Source of the DNA: CAVTPD01 sp963736575
GTDB lineage: Bacteria > Bacteroidota > Bacteroidia > Cytophagales > JAAEPT01
DNA: 64,000 bases
Reading direction: 5' to 3'
NCBI GenBank assembly: GCA_963736575.1
Contig: CAVTPD010000001.1
Span: forward strand, 1,178,001 to 1,242,000
Positions within the stretch are counted from its first letter, which is position 1, and each line of letters begins with the position of its first letter. A program made the translations under genes and the position numbers. Of the stretch, positions 53,885 through 64,000 are shown one piece after another. The notes beneath the pieces are model-generated. The model was not told the DNA's origin. It saw nothing but the letters and a program-made list of their open reading frames with translations, and did no database searches.

Positions 53885-56110
53885 ATGGAGCAGGTTATCG
53901 ATATAGAAGCCGAAAATAAAGAAATCACGCGTAGGTACAGAAATCTCTTAAGATATGCTAAACCTATACTTAAGGAAGGAGACACAAAAGTCATCCGGAA
54001 AGCTTTTGAAACAGCAGTAGAGGCACATAAAGACCAAAGACGTAAGTCTGGTGAACCTTATATATACCACCCTATTTCTGTAGCCGAAATTGCAGTTAAA
54101 GAAATTGGTTTAGGAACAACCTCTATTGTTGCAGCTCTATTGCACGATGTTGTAGAGGATACAGACACAACCTTAGCCGATATTGAAAAAAGCTTTGGGA
54201 AGAAGGTAGCACGAATTATTGACGGCTTAACCAAGATATCTGGGGTAATAGATAAAAATATTTCTTCTCAGGCTGAAAACTTCAGAAAGATGGTGCTCTC
54301 ACTTTCTGATGATGTACGTGTGATTTTGGTGAAACTTGCCGACCGTTTGCACAACATGCGAACATTAGAAAGCATGCCGCGCCATAAGCAGCTAAAAATT
54401 GCTTCCGAAACCATTTACATGTATGCACCTTTAGCCCACCGCTTAGGTTTGTATGCTATTAAAACGGAATTAGAAGATTTATACTTAAAGTATACCCAAC
54501 CCGATACCTATTATGAAATTGCTAGAAAGATTAACGAGACCAAAAAGGCACGTAATCTTTTCATTAGAGATTTTATTAAGCCCATTCAAAAAGAGCTTAG
54601 AAATAACTATTTAGAATTTGTAATTAAAGGAAGACCAAAATCACTTTATTCCATCTGGAATAAAATGAAAAAGCAAAACATACCTTTTGAAGAAGTGTAT
54701 GATTTGTTTGCCATTAGAATTATTTTGAGCGGTTCTCCTAAAGAAGAAAAAGAACTTTGCTGGAAAGCGTATTCTATAGTAACCGATCATTACAAACCCA
54801 ATCCAGATAGACTTCGCGATTGGATAAGTACACCAAAAGCCAATGGGTACGAATCATTACACACAACAGTAATGAGTCACCAAGGTAAATGGGTAGAAGT
54901 ACAAATCCGTACAGAACGTATGGATGAGATTGCTGAAAAAGGCTATGCTGCTCACTGGAAGTATAAAGATAAAAGTGCACCGCCAAACGCACAAAAGAAT
55001 AACTTCTTAGACGAATGGATTCATAAAGTGCGTGAAATGATGGAGCAAGAAGGTGGTTCTGCTCTCGATTTCATAGACAGTTTTAGAAATAACTTATATA
55101 ATGAGGAAATCTTTGTTTTTACACCGAAAGGAGATCTTAAAATTCTGCCTAGAGGTGCTTCGGCATTAGATTTCTCTTTTGAAGTACATACCGAAATCGG
55201 TTTCCGTTGTATGGGAGCAAGGGTTAATGGTAAATTGGTACCTTTAAGTCACAAACTACACAACGGTGATCAGGTAGAAGTAATCACTTCAGCAAAACAA
55301 AAACCTTCTGAAGATTGGTTACGAATTGTTGTTACTTCAAAAGCACGTAAAAGAATTAAAGACCACCTTAATGAAGGTAAAAAGAAATTAATTCAAGCAG
55401 GAAAAGAAGAATTGATTAAAAAGTTAGAGAAATTAAAGATTCCCGTTAATTCATCTAATTTAAGCAGAATACAAAGTCATTTTAAAGAGAAAGATATTAA
55501 TGAACTTTACCACAAAATTGGAAAAGGGCATTTAGATATTTCAAACATTAACAGTATTAGAGACGCGGTTAATATTCTTGCTAAAAGAGTTAACACATCT
55601 TTAAGTGTAAAAGACACCATTGCCCATGTAAAGAAAATCAATTCAGATGCCTTAATTATAGGTAAAGACTTAAGTGGAATTGATTATACCTTATCCAAAT
55701 GTTGCAACCCAATTCCCGGTGATGATGTTTTTGGTTTTGTAACGGTACACGAAGGTGTTAAGATTCATAGAACAAACTGCCCTAATGCTACCGAATTAAT
55801 GTCCCGTTACGGTTACCGGGTAGTTAAAGCTAGGTGGGAACAAGATGATAAAGAGAGTTTCTTGGCGGGTGTAATGATTACCGGTACAGATAGAGTAGGT
55901 TTGATTAATGATATAACTAATATTATAGCTACACACGAATCGGTTAATATAAAATCAATAAAAGCAGATACCAACGAAGGAATTGTTGAAGATATATTAA
56001 TGCTCTACGTTCATAGTAGGCAACATTTAGACCATGTAATGAGTAAATTAAGAGATGTTGAAGGCGTTCTTACAATAGAACGGTTTGAGCCAGAAAATAA
56101 TAATTTGTAA
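53885..56110 (+). CDS. RelA/SpoT homologue: (p)ppGpp synthetase/hydrolase
   Basis: 741 residues from ATG 53885 (MEQVIDIEAENK); a TTG at 53879 adds 2 residues. The HD hydrolase domain is intact (ALLHDVVEDTD, HDxxED) near residue 95. The synthetase domain has RPKSLYSIWNKM, DLFAIRIIL and ISTPKANGYESLHTTV. A TGS domain (IFVFTPKGDLKILPRGASAL) and a C-terminal ACT domain (MITGTDRVGLINDITNII) follow. Both enzyme centres look functional, so it is a bifunctional stringent-response enzyme. Fur-like and purA genes follow closely in the same direction (gaps of 23 nt and 1 nt). Confidence 0.94.
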   Translation: MEQVIDIEAENKEITRRYRNLLRYAKPILKEGDTKVIRKAFETAVEAHKDQRRKSGEPYIYHPISVAEIAVKEIGLGTTSIVAALLHDVVEDTDTTLADIEKSFGKKVARIIDGLTKISGVIDKNISSQAENFRKMVLSLSDDVRVILVKLADRLHNMRTLESMPRHKQLKIASETIYMYAPLAHRLGLYAIKTELEDLYLKYTQPDTYYEIARKINETKKARNLFIRDFIKPIQKELRNNYLEFVIKGRPKSLYSIWNKMKKQNIPFEEVYDLFAIRIILSGSPKEEKELCWKAYSIVTDHYKPNPDRLRDWISTPKANGYESLHTTVMSHQGKWVEVQIRTERMDEIAEKGYAAHWKYKDKSAPPNAQKNNFLDEWIHKVREMMEQEGGSALDFIDSFRNNLYNEEIFVFTPKGDLKILPRGASALDFSFEVHTEIGFRCMGARVNGKLVPLSHKLHNGDQVEVITSAKQKPSEDWLRIVVTSKARKRIKDHLNEGKKKLIQAGKEELIKKLEKLKIPVNSSNLSRIQSHFKEKDINELYHKIGKGHLDISNINSIRDAVNILAKRVNTSLSVKDTIAHVKKINSDALIIGKDLSGIDYTLSKCCNPIPGDDVFGFVTVHEGVKIHRTNCPNATELMSRYGYRVVKARWEQDDKESFLAGVMITGTDRVGLINDITNIIATHESVNIKSIKADTNEGIVEDILMLYVHSRQHLDHVMSKLRDVEGVLTIERFEPENNNL

Positions 56111-56133
56111 CTTAGTGCGCTTAATTCATTAGA

Positions 56134-56613
56134 ATGTCATTAAACGAGAAACTATTCTCCGAAGTAAAAAAGATATTTACAGCCTATCTGGAAAACAAAT
56201 CGTTAAGAAAAACACCAGAGCGGTATGCAATTCTAGAAGAGATCTATACAAAGACCGGCCACTTTGATGTGGAAGAGCTTTACATCTCTATGAAGAATAA
56301 AAACTACAGGGTAAGTAGAGCAACGGTTTACAACACCTTAGACTTACTGGTAGATTGTGATTTAGTAACTAAACATCAGTTTGGTAAAAACTTAGCACAA
56401 TACGAAAAAGCTTACGGATATAAACAACACGACCATCTAATTTGTACAGATTGTAATAAAGTGATTGAATTTTGCGATCCCCGAATTCAAAATGTAAGAA
56501 ATTTAGTGGAAGAACTGTTCGATTTTAAAATCCTGCATCATTCATTAATGCTATACGGGATTTGTAAAAGTTGTGATGTGAAAAATAAAACTTTAAAAGA
56601 AACCAAAGAATAA
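56134..56613 (+). CDS. Fur-family transcriptional regulator
   Basis: 159 residues. The winged-helix half has RKTPERYAILEEIYTKTGHFD and the recognition segment VSRATVYNTLDLLVDCDLV. The metal half has KQHDHLICTDCNKVIEF (His-Asp-His and C-x-x-C) and YGICKSCD with a second C-x-x-C. Fur, Zur and PerR cannot be separated by reading alone. It is co-transcribed with the relA/spoT gene before it and purA after it (1-nt gap). Confidence 0.92.
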   Translation: MSLNEKLFSEVKKIFTAYLENKSLRKTPERYAILEEIYTKTGHFDVEELYISMKNKNYRVSRATVYNTLDLLVDCDLVTKHQFGKNLAQYEKAYGYKQHDHLICTDCNKVIEFCDPRIQNVRNLVEELFDFKILHHSLMLYGICKSCDVKNKTLKETKE

Positions 56614-56614
56614 G

Positions 56615-57898
56615 ATGGCGGTAGACGTATTATTAGGTCTTCAGTGGGGAGATGAAGGTAAAGGTAAAATAGTAGACTATTTATCTAGAAAATACGATGT
56701 GGTAGCACGTTTTCAAGGAGGTCCAAATGCTGGGCATACTTTAGAATTCGATGGCATTAAACATGTATTGCACCAAGTACCTTCTGGTGTATTTCATCCG
56801 CACATTATTAATGTAATAGGTAACGGGGTGATATTAGATCCTGTTATATTTAAAAATAAAGAAGCCGAAGGCTTACTTAAATACAACATAGATATTACCA
56901 AGAATTTACTAATTAGTAAAAAAGCACAGGTAATACTTCCTTCACATAGATTATTAGATAGAGCTTTTGAAAAATTTAAAGGCGTTAATAAAATCGGATC
57001 TACACTTAAAGGTATAGGTCCTACCTATCAAGACAAGATTGGTAGAAACGGTATTAGAGTAGGGGACTTAATTCGTGATGATTTCAGACAGAAGTACGAT
57101 TCACTTCTAGAGCAGCACAAAAGAATTTTTGAATTTTATGATACCGGTTTTGAAGAAGTTCATGAAATGGAAAAGGAATTCTTTGAAGCCATTGAATTCT
57201 TCAAACAATTTCAATTAATAGATTCTGAAATTTTCCTTAATGATCAGCTGAAAAAAGGCAAAAGCATTTTGGCAGAAGGAGCACAAGGATCATTACTAGA
57301 TATTGATTTTGGTACATATCCATTTGTTACCTCTTCTAATACTACTGTTGCTGGTGCTTGTACTGGTTTAGGTATTGCGGCCAGACATATAGATAAAGTC
57401 ATAGGTATCTTTAAAGCATACTGCACACGTGTAGGCTCTGGGCCATTCCCAACCGAATTGCATGATGACACAGGAGCCAAGCTTAGAGATGAAGGTAATG
57501 AGTACGGTTCTACTACAGGAAGGCCACGAAGATGTGGCTGGTTAGATCTACCGGCACTTAAATATGCCATAATGTTAAATGGGGTTAGCGAACTTCAGAT
57601 GATGAAGACCGATGTATTAAACAAATTTGAAGAAATTTCTGTTTGCACAGCCTATAAACTCAAGTCAGGAGAAATAACGGAATCCCTTCCATACAACCTA
57701 GATGAAATAGAAGAACCAATCCTTAAAACTATAAAAGGGTGGAACTGTTCTCTTGAATATGTAAAAAGTTTTGAAGACTTTCCTACCGAATTAAAAGACT
57801 ACGTTTCTTACTTAGAAGCTGAGTTAGAGGTGCCTATCACAACGGTATCAATTGGCCCAGATAGAACCGAAACTATACGCAAAGAAATTTTAGTATAA
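56615..57898 (+). CDS. purA: Adenylosuccinate synthetase
   Basis: 427 residues, normal length. GTP-binding LGLQWGDEGKGKIVDYLS is at the N-terminus (with catalytic Asp and His downstream in GGPNAGHT). GSTLKGIGPTYQDKIGR and STTGRPRRCGWLD are the IMP and aspartate loops. It joins IMP and Asp to adenylosuccinate with GTP. It ends about 35 nt before the first rRNA promoter element, so the operon may read into the rRNA leader. Confidence 0.96.
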   Translation: MAVDVLLGLQWGDEGKGKIVDYLSRKYDVVARFQGGPNAGHTLEFDGIKHVLHQVPSGVFHPHIINVIGNGVILDPVIFKNKEAEGLLKYNIDITKNLLISKKAQVILPSHRLLDRAFEKFKGVNKIGSTLKGIGPTYQDKIGRNGIRVGDLIRDDFRQKYDSLLEQHKRIFEFYDTGFEEVHEMEKEFFEAIEFFKQFQLIDSEIFLNDQLKKGKSILAEGAQGSLLDIDFGTYPFVTSSNTTVAGACTGLGIAARHIDKVIGIFKAYCTRVGSGPFPTELHDDTGAKLRDEGNEYGSTTGRPRRCGWLDLPALKYAIMLNGVSELQMMKTDVLNKFEEISVCTAYKLKSGEITESLPYNLDEIEEPILKTIKGWNCSLEYVKSFEDFPTELKDYVSYLEAELEVPITTVSIGPDRTETIRKEILV

Positions 57899-57912
57899 TA
57901 TCTTTAAAAAGC

Positions 57913-57950
57913 TTTGCAGATATAGAATTAATTTCTACTTTTGCACTCCC
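57913..57950 (+). promoter_or_regulatory. rRNA promoter P1 (TTTG / TACTTTTG)
   Basis: A -33 TTTG (57913-57916) is followed after 19 nt by TACTTTTG (57936-57943), an exact match to the Bacteroidota -7 consensus TAnnTTTG. It is followed by CACTCCC, which would be near the start of transcription. Confidence 0.7.
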
Positions 57951-58044
57951 AATCGAACGAGATAGGGTCAGAAAAAATGTTGGGATGTTGGATGTTTGGT
58001 TACTGTTTAGTTGTTGAAAAAACCTCTAAAAAAAACTTCAAAAA

Positions 58045-58086
58045 GTTTTAGGTAATTAAAAATAAAATGTTCAGTTTTGCACTCCC
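58045..58086 (+). promoter_or_regulatory. Possible second rRNA promoter P2
   Basis: CAGTTTTG (58072-58079) differs from TAnnTTTG only in the first base and is followed by the same CACTCCCAA as P1. A GTTTT sequence lies about 22 nt upstream where a -33 box would sit. Confidence 0.5.
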
Positions 58087-58121
58087 AAATAACACAATGG
58101 TGTTATAAAAAGGGAAAGATA

Positions 58122-58130
58122 GTTCATTGA
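58122..58130 (+). promoter_or_regulatory. boxA-like antitermination site in the 16S leader
   Basis: GTTCATTGA lies between P2 and 16S rRNA. The same nine bases occur before 23S rRNA (60358-60366). The position fits a boxA-type site bound by NusB/S10, but the match to the classical boxA is only partial. Confidence 0.45.
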
Positions 58131-58134
58131 AATA

Positions 58135-58161
58135 ATTTAGTTGAAGACGAGTAAGGTACTG
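58135..58161 (+). other. 5' arm of the 16S rRNA processing stem
   Basis: ATTTAGTTGAA (58135-58145) and GTAAGGTACTG (58151-58161) are perfectly complementary to TTCAACTAAAT (59810-59820) and CAGTACCTTAC (59796-59806) after 16S rRNA. The two 11-bp helices would bring both ends of the precursor together for RNase III. Confidence 0.8.
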
Positions 58162-58221
58162 AGGGGAGACTCTTAAGTACAGAAAGTAAAAGCGAATTTA
58201 GAGCATTAAAGAATAAACTTA

Positions 58222-59747
<1,526 letters not shown>

Positions 59748-59795
59748 TAGAGCGCTAAACTGGAGTAAATAAGAGCAAGATAGAGGCGAGAAGCG

Positions 59796-59820
59796 CAGTA
59801 CCTTACAAGTTCAACTAAAT
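59796..59820 (+). other. 3' arm of the 16S rRNA processing stem
   Basis: CAGTACCTTAC and TTCAACTAAAT pair with the leader segments at 58151-58161 and 58135-58145, closing the RNase III-type stem around 16S rRNA. Confidence 0.8.
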
Positions 59821-59844
59821 AAAAATATAGAAAACCGAAAGGTT

Positions 59845-59897
59845 TTTGTAGCTCAGTTAGTTAATAAAGAGCGACCGTATGCGATTTATTGCATAAC
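59845..59897 (+). other. Truncated tRNA-like remnant (5' half) before tRNA-Ile
   Basis: TTTGTAGCTCAGTTAGTTA and AAGAGCGAC resemble the 5' part and D-arm of the intact tRNA-Ile directly downstream. A hairpin TATGC-8 nt-GCATA follows where an anticodon arm would be. There is no T-arm or 3' acceptor, so it is not a working tRNA. Confidence 0.5.
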
Positions 59898-59971
59898 AGT
59901 CTCGTAGCTCAGCTGGTTAGAGCACTACACTGATAATGTAGGGGTCGGCAGTTCGAGTCTGCCCGAGACTA
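59898..59971 (+). tRNA. tRNA-Ile (GAT anticodon)
   Basis: Acceptor AGTCTCG pairs with CGAGACT; D-arm GCTC...GAGC; anticodon arm CTACA-CTGATAA-TGTAG with anticodon GAT; T-arm GGCAG-TTCGAGT-CTGCC; discriminator A. CCA is not encoded. It lies in the 16S-23S spacer, the usual place. Confidence 0.96.
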
Positions 59972-59982
59972 CTAAAAATCTT

Positions 59983-60008
59983 GGGGGATTAGCTCAGCTG
60001 GCAAGAAC
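59983..60008 (+). other. Truncated tRNA-Ala-like remnant (5' half)
   Basis: GGGGGATTAGCTCAGCTGGC is identical to the first 20 bases of the intact tRNA-Ala at 60107. It then diverges (AAGAACG) and runs into a TCCCGA...TCGGGA hairpin (60010-60027) instead of an anticodon arm. No T-arm follows. Confidence 0.65.
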
Positions 60009-60009
60009 G

Positions 60010-60027
60010 TCCCGATTTGTGTCGGGA
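60010..60027. repeat. TCCCGA/TCGGGA hairpin in the rRNA spacer
   Basis: A 6-bp stem with a TTTGTG loop directly after the tRNA-Ala-like remnant. The same stem core occurs at 42373-42388 and twice inside 23S rRNA (60554-60570, 62154-62173). Confidence 0.55.
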
Positions 60028-60106
60028 AGCTCAATGGTTCTTTTTTCATGAATAATGAGAAAGAACTAAAAAAGTGTTAGTGAAAGCGATAACCAAAAGA
60101 AAACTG

Positions 60107-60180
60107 GGGGATTAGCTCAGCTGGCTAGAGCGCCTGCCTTGCACGCAGGAGGTCATCGGTTCGACTCCGATATCCTCCAC
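60107..60180 (+). tRNA. tRNA-Ala (TGC anticodon)
   Basis: Acceptor GGGGGAT pairs with ATCCTCC (one G-T); D-arm GCTC...GAGC; anticodon arm CCTGC-CTTGCAC-GCAGG with anticodon TGC; T-arm ATCGG-TTCGACT-CCGAT; discriminator A. CCA is not encoded. Confidence 0.96.
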
Positions 60181-60357
60181 TCTTTTAATTAAGACTGTGA
60201 ACAGGTAAAGAAAAGTATTGAAAGAAGGAAGTAGAAAGCGCAAGGCTGCCTACAGAATTAAGATAATGAAAAGTAGCTTTTAATATTCGGAAACGAAATT
60301 AAAAGCACATGAAATAATTGTTAATCTTTGAAAGAAGGGTTAAATAATTGTTTACAA

Positions 60358-60366
60358 GTTCATTGA
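60358..60366 (+). promoter_or_regulatory. boxA-like site before 23S rRNA
   Basis: GTTCATTGA repeats the nine bases found in the 16S leader at 58122, about 40 nt before the 23S 5' end. Repetition at both leaders supports an antitermination role. Confidence 0.45.
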
Positions 60367-60378
60367 CATGGTGTGTAA

Positions 60379-60407
60379 AGTTCTGTAAGATGACATAGAA
60401 TGTCAAA

Positions 60408-60411
<4 letters not shown>
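60379..60411 (+). other. 5' arm of the 23S rRNA processing stem
   Basis: AGTTCTGTAAGAT (60379-60391) and ATGTCAAAGAAG (60400-60411) are perfectly complementary to ATCTTACAGAACT (63308-63320) and CTTCTTTGACAT (63291-63302), closing a long stem around 23S rRNA. Confidence 0.8.
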
Positions 60412-63290
<2,879 letters not shown>

Positions 63291-63293
<3 letters not shown>

Positions 63294-63320
63294 CTTTGAC
63301 ATTGGTGATCTTACAGAACT
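63291..63320 (+). other. 3' arm of the 23S rRNA processing stem
   Basis: CTTCTTTGACAT and ATCTTACAGAACT pair with 60400-60411 and 60379-60391. Confidence 0.8.
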
Positions 63321-63434
63321 TGAAACATGTCATAAAACTTAAATATAAAATATTGAAAAGCGACTTATGAGAGGTCACGAGTAGGAATGGTACTCAATAC
63401 TAATAACACAAAACTCATAACAAGTGAAAAAGCA

Positions 63435-63544
<110 letters not shown>

Positions 63545-63563
63545 CTTATTAATACAAACAACT

Positions 63564-63599
63564 AACCCTTTAGAAATACATTCTCTAAAGGGTTTTTTT
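63564..63599 (+). terminator. Rho-independent terminator of the rRNA operon
   Basis: AACCCTTTAGA and TCTAAAGGGTT form an 11-bp stem followed by a run of seven T, about 20 nt after 5S rRNA. Confidence 0.9.
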
Positions 63600-63707
63600 A
63601 TGTGTAAATTTAAAACTAAGTAATATCACGTACTATTTTGCCTAATATAGTTGTGGATAAAAATTACTTCCTTTATTTTCACTTAGTTATTAAACGCTGC
63701 TGCTTTT

Positions 63708-64000
63708 ATGCCTCTCATTAAAAAAATATTCCTATTATTTCTTCTTTCGGTTTCATTATCAACACTTTCTAATGCTCAACTAAAAAGGAAGGATGCTGCT
63801 GAAATGCTACACAAGGCAGATAGCTACATTCTACAAAAACAATATGGTGATGCTCTAGAACTTATTGATAAGCTAACAGCAGAGTTCCCTAACAATGAAC
63901 TCTATAAGTTTAGACAAGCTATATGTTATATAAATATTGATGATAAAGAAAAAGAGGGCTTGGAATCCATTTTATCTTTAAAAAAGATAGAGGATTATCC
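63708..64000 (+). CDS. N-terminal part of a secreted TPR protein (3' end outside window)
   Basis: ATG 63708 opens MPLIKKIFLLFLLSVSLS, a signal peptide with a probable cleavage after SNA. The mature part seen (about 70 residues) has helix pairs typical of TPRs: MLHKADSYILQKQYGDALEL and DKLTAEFPNNELYKFRQAIC. The protein continues past the window, so domains further on cannot be judged; OmpA-family or gliding/T9SS-related TPR proteins often begin like this in Bacteroidota. No exact TAnnTTTG box is seen upstream. Confidence 0.8.
   Translation, partial: MPLIKKIFLLFLLSVSLSTLSNAQLKRKDAAEMLHKADSYILQKQYGDALELIDKLTAEFPNNELYKFRQAICYINIDDKEKEGLESILSLKKIEDY

Larger units (their letters stand above)
57899..58221 (+). 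other. rRNA operon leader with two promoter-like elements
   Basis: About 320 bp between purA and 16S rRNA hold no gene. Two similar promoter-like elements (near 57943 and 58079), a boxA-like site and the 5' arms of the 16S processing stem are described separately. Confidence 0.75.

Overview
The window looks like chromosomal DNA of a low-GC member of the Bacteroidota, most likely the Flavobacteriia. Three things support this. Two secreted proteins carry C-terminal type IX secretion (T9SS) sorting domains. Promoter elements of the TAnnTTTG type occur, clearly so before the rRNA operon. The gene families are typical of the phylum: fused OtsAB, Bat-type VWA/TPR genes and YwqK/MORN proteins. Most genes have no strong Shine-Dalgarno sequence. 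The species cannot be fixed from sequence reading alone.

Layout. (1) 1-1.85 kb: the tail of a gene that starts outside the window, a small lipoprotein gene, and a 670-bp non-coding stretch with a duplicated, hairpin-rich repeat. (2) 1.85-10.5 kb: mostly minus-strand housekeeping and accessory genes (DEAD-box helicase, VOC protein, scramblase-like protein, a methyltransferase/polysaccharide deacetylase/recQ run, dCTP deaminase) and one T9SS cargo protein. (3) 10.6-36.7 kb: mscS, then a large plus-strand exopolysaccharide locus. It opens with a sigma-54 response regulator, a hybrid histidine kinase and a membrane-anchored stand-alone receiver. It continues with export genes (Wza-like, Wzc-like), a flippase, a Wzy-like polymerase/ligase, glycosyltransferases, galE, a three-domain kinase/nucleotidyltransferase fusion, a heavily frameshifted T9SS surface protein and a WecA-type initiating transferase. 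It closes with a second membrane-anchored receiver. (4) 36.7-42.3 kb: a minus-strand MORN/BatC/BatB run, a hypothetical gene and lhgO. (5) 42.3-44.4 kb: a lipoprotein gene set among dispersed palindromic repeats and decayed mobile-element fragments. (6) 44.4-50.9 kb: a minus-strand membrane-protein block that includes a Cache domain fused to a pentameric ligand-gated ion channel, a Ca/Na exchanger, an orphan ABC permease, a GT2 transferase and a UPF0104 protein. (7) 51-57.9 kb: ruvC, otsAB, spoT/relA, fur-like, purA. (8) 57.9-63.6 kb: a full rRNA operon (16S-tRNA-Ile-tRNA-Ala-23S-5S) with two promoter-like elements, processing stems and two truncated tRNA-like remnants in the spacer. (9) 63.7 kb to the end: the start of a secreted TPR protein.

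How the genes work together. In the polysaccharide locus, the WecA-like enzyme would load the first sugar on undecaprenyl phosphate. The GT4-type enzymes would extend it, the flippase and Wzy-like protein would flip and polymerise it, and the Wzc/Wza pair would export it. The NtrC-type regulator, hybrid kinase and the two receiver-TM proteins look like a dedicated signalling layer. The most unusual items are the Cache-pLGIC fusion, the pair of receiver-TM proteins bracketing the locus, the three-domain APH/nucleotidyltransferase/P-loop kinase, the roughly dozen single-base frameshifts confined to one T9SS gene, and a TCCCGA-loop-TCGGGA hairpin found both between genes and inside the rRNA operon.
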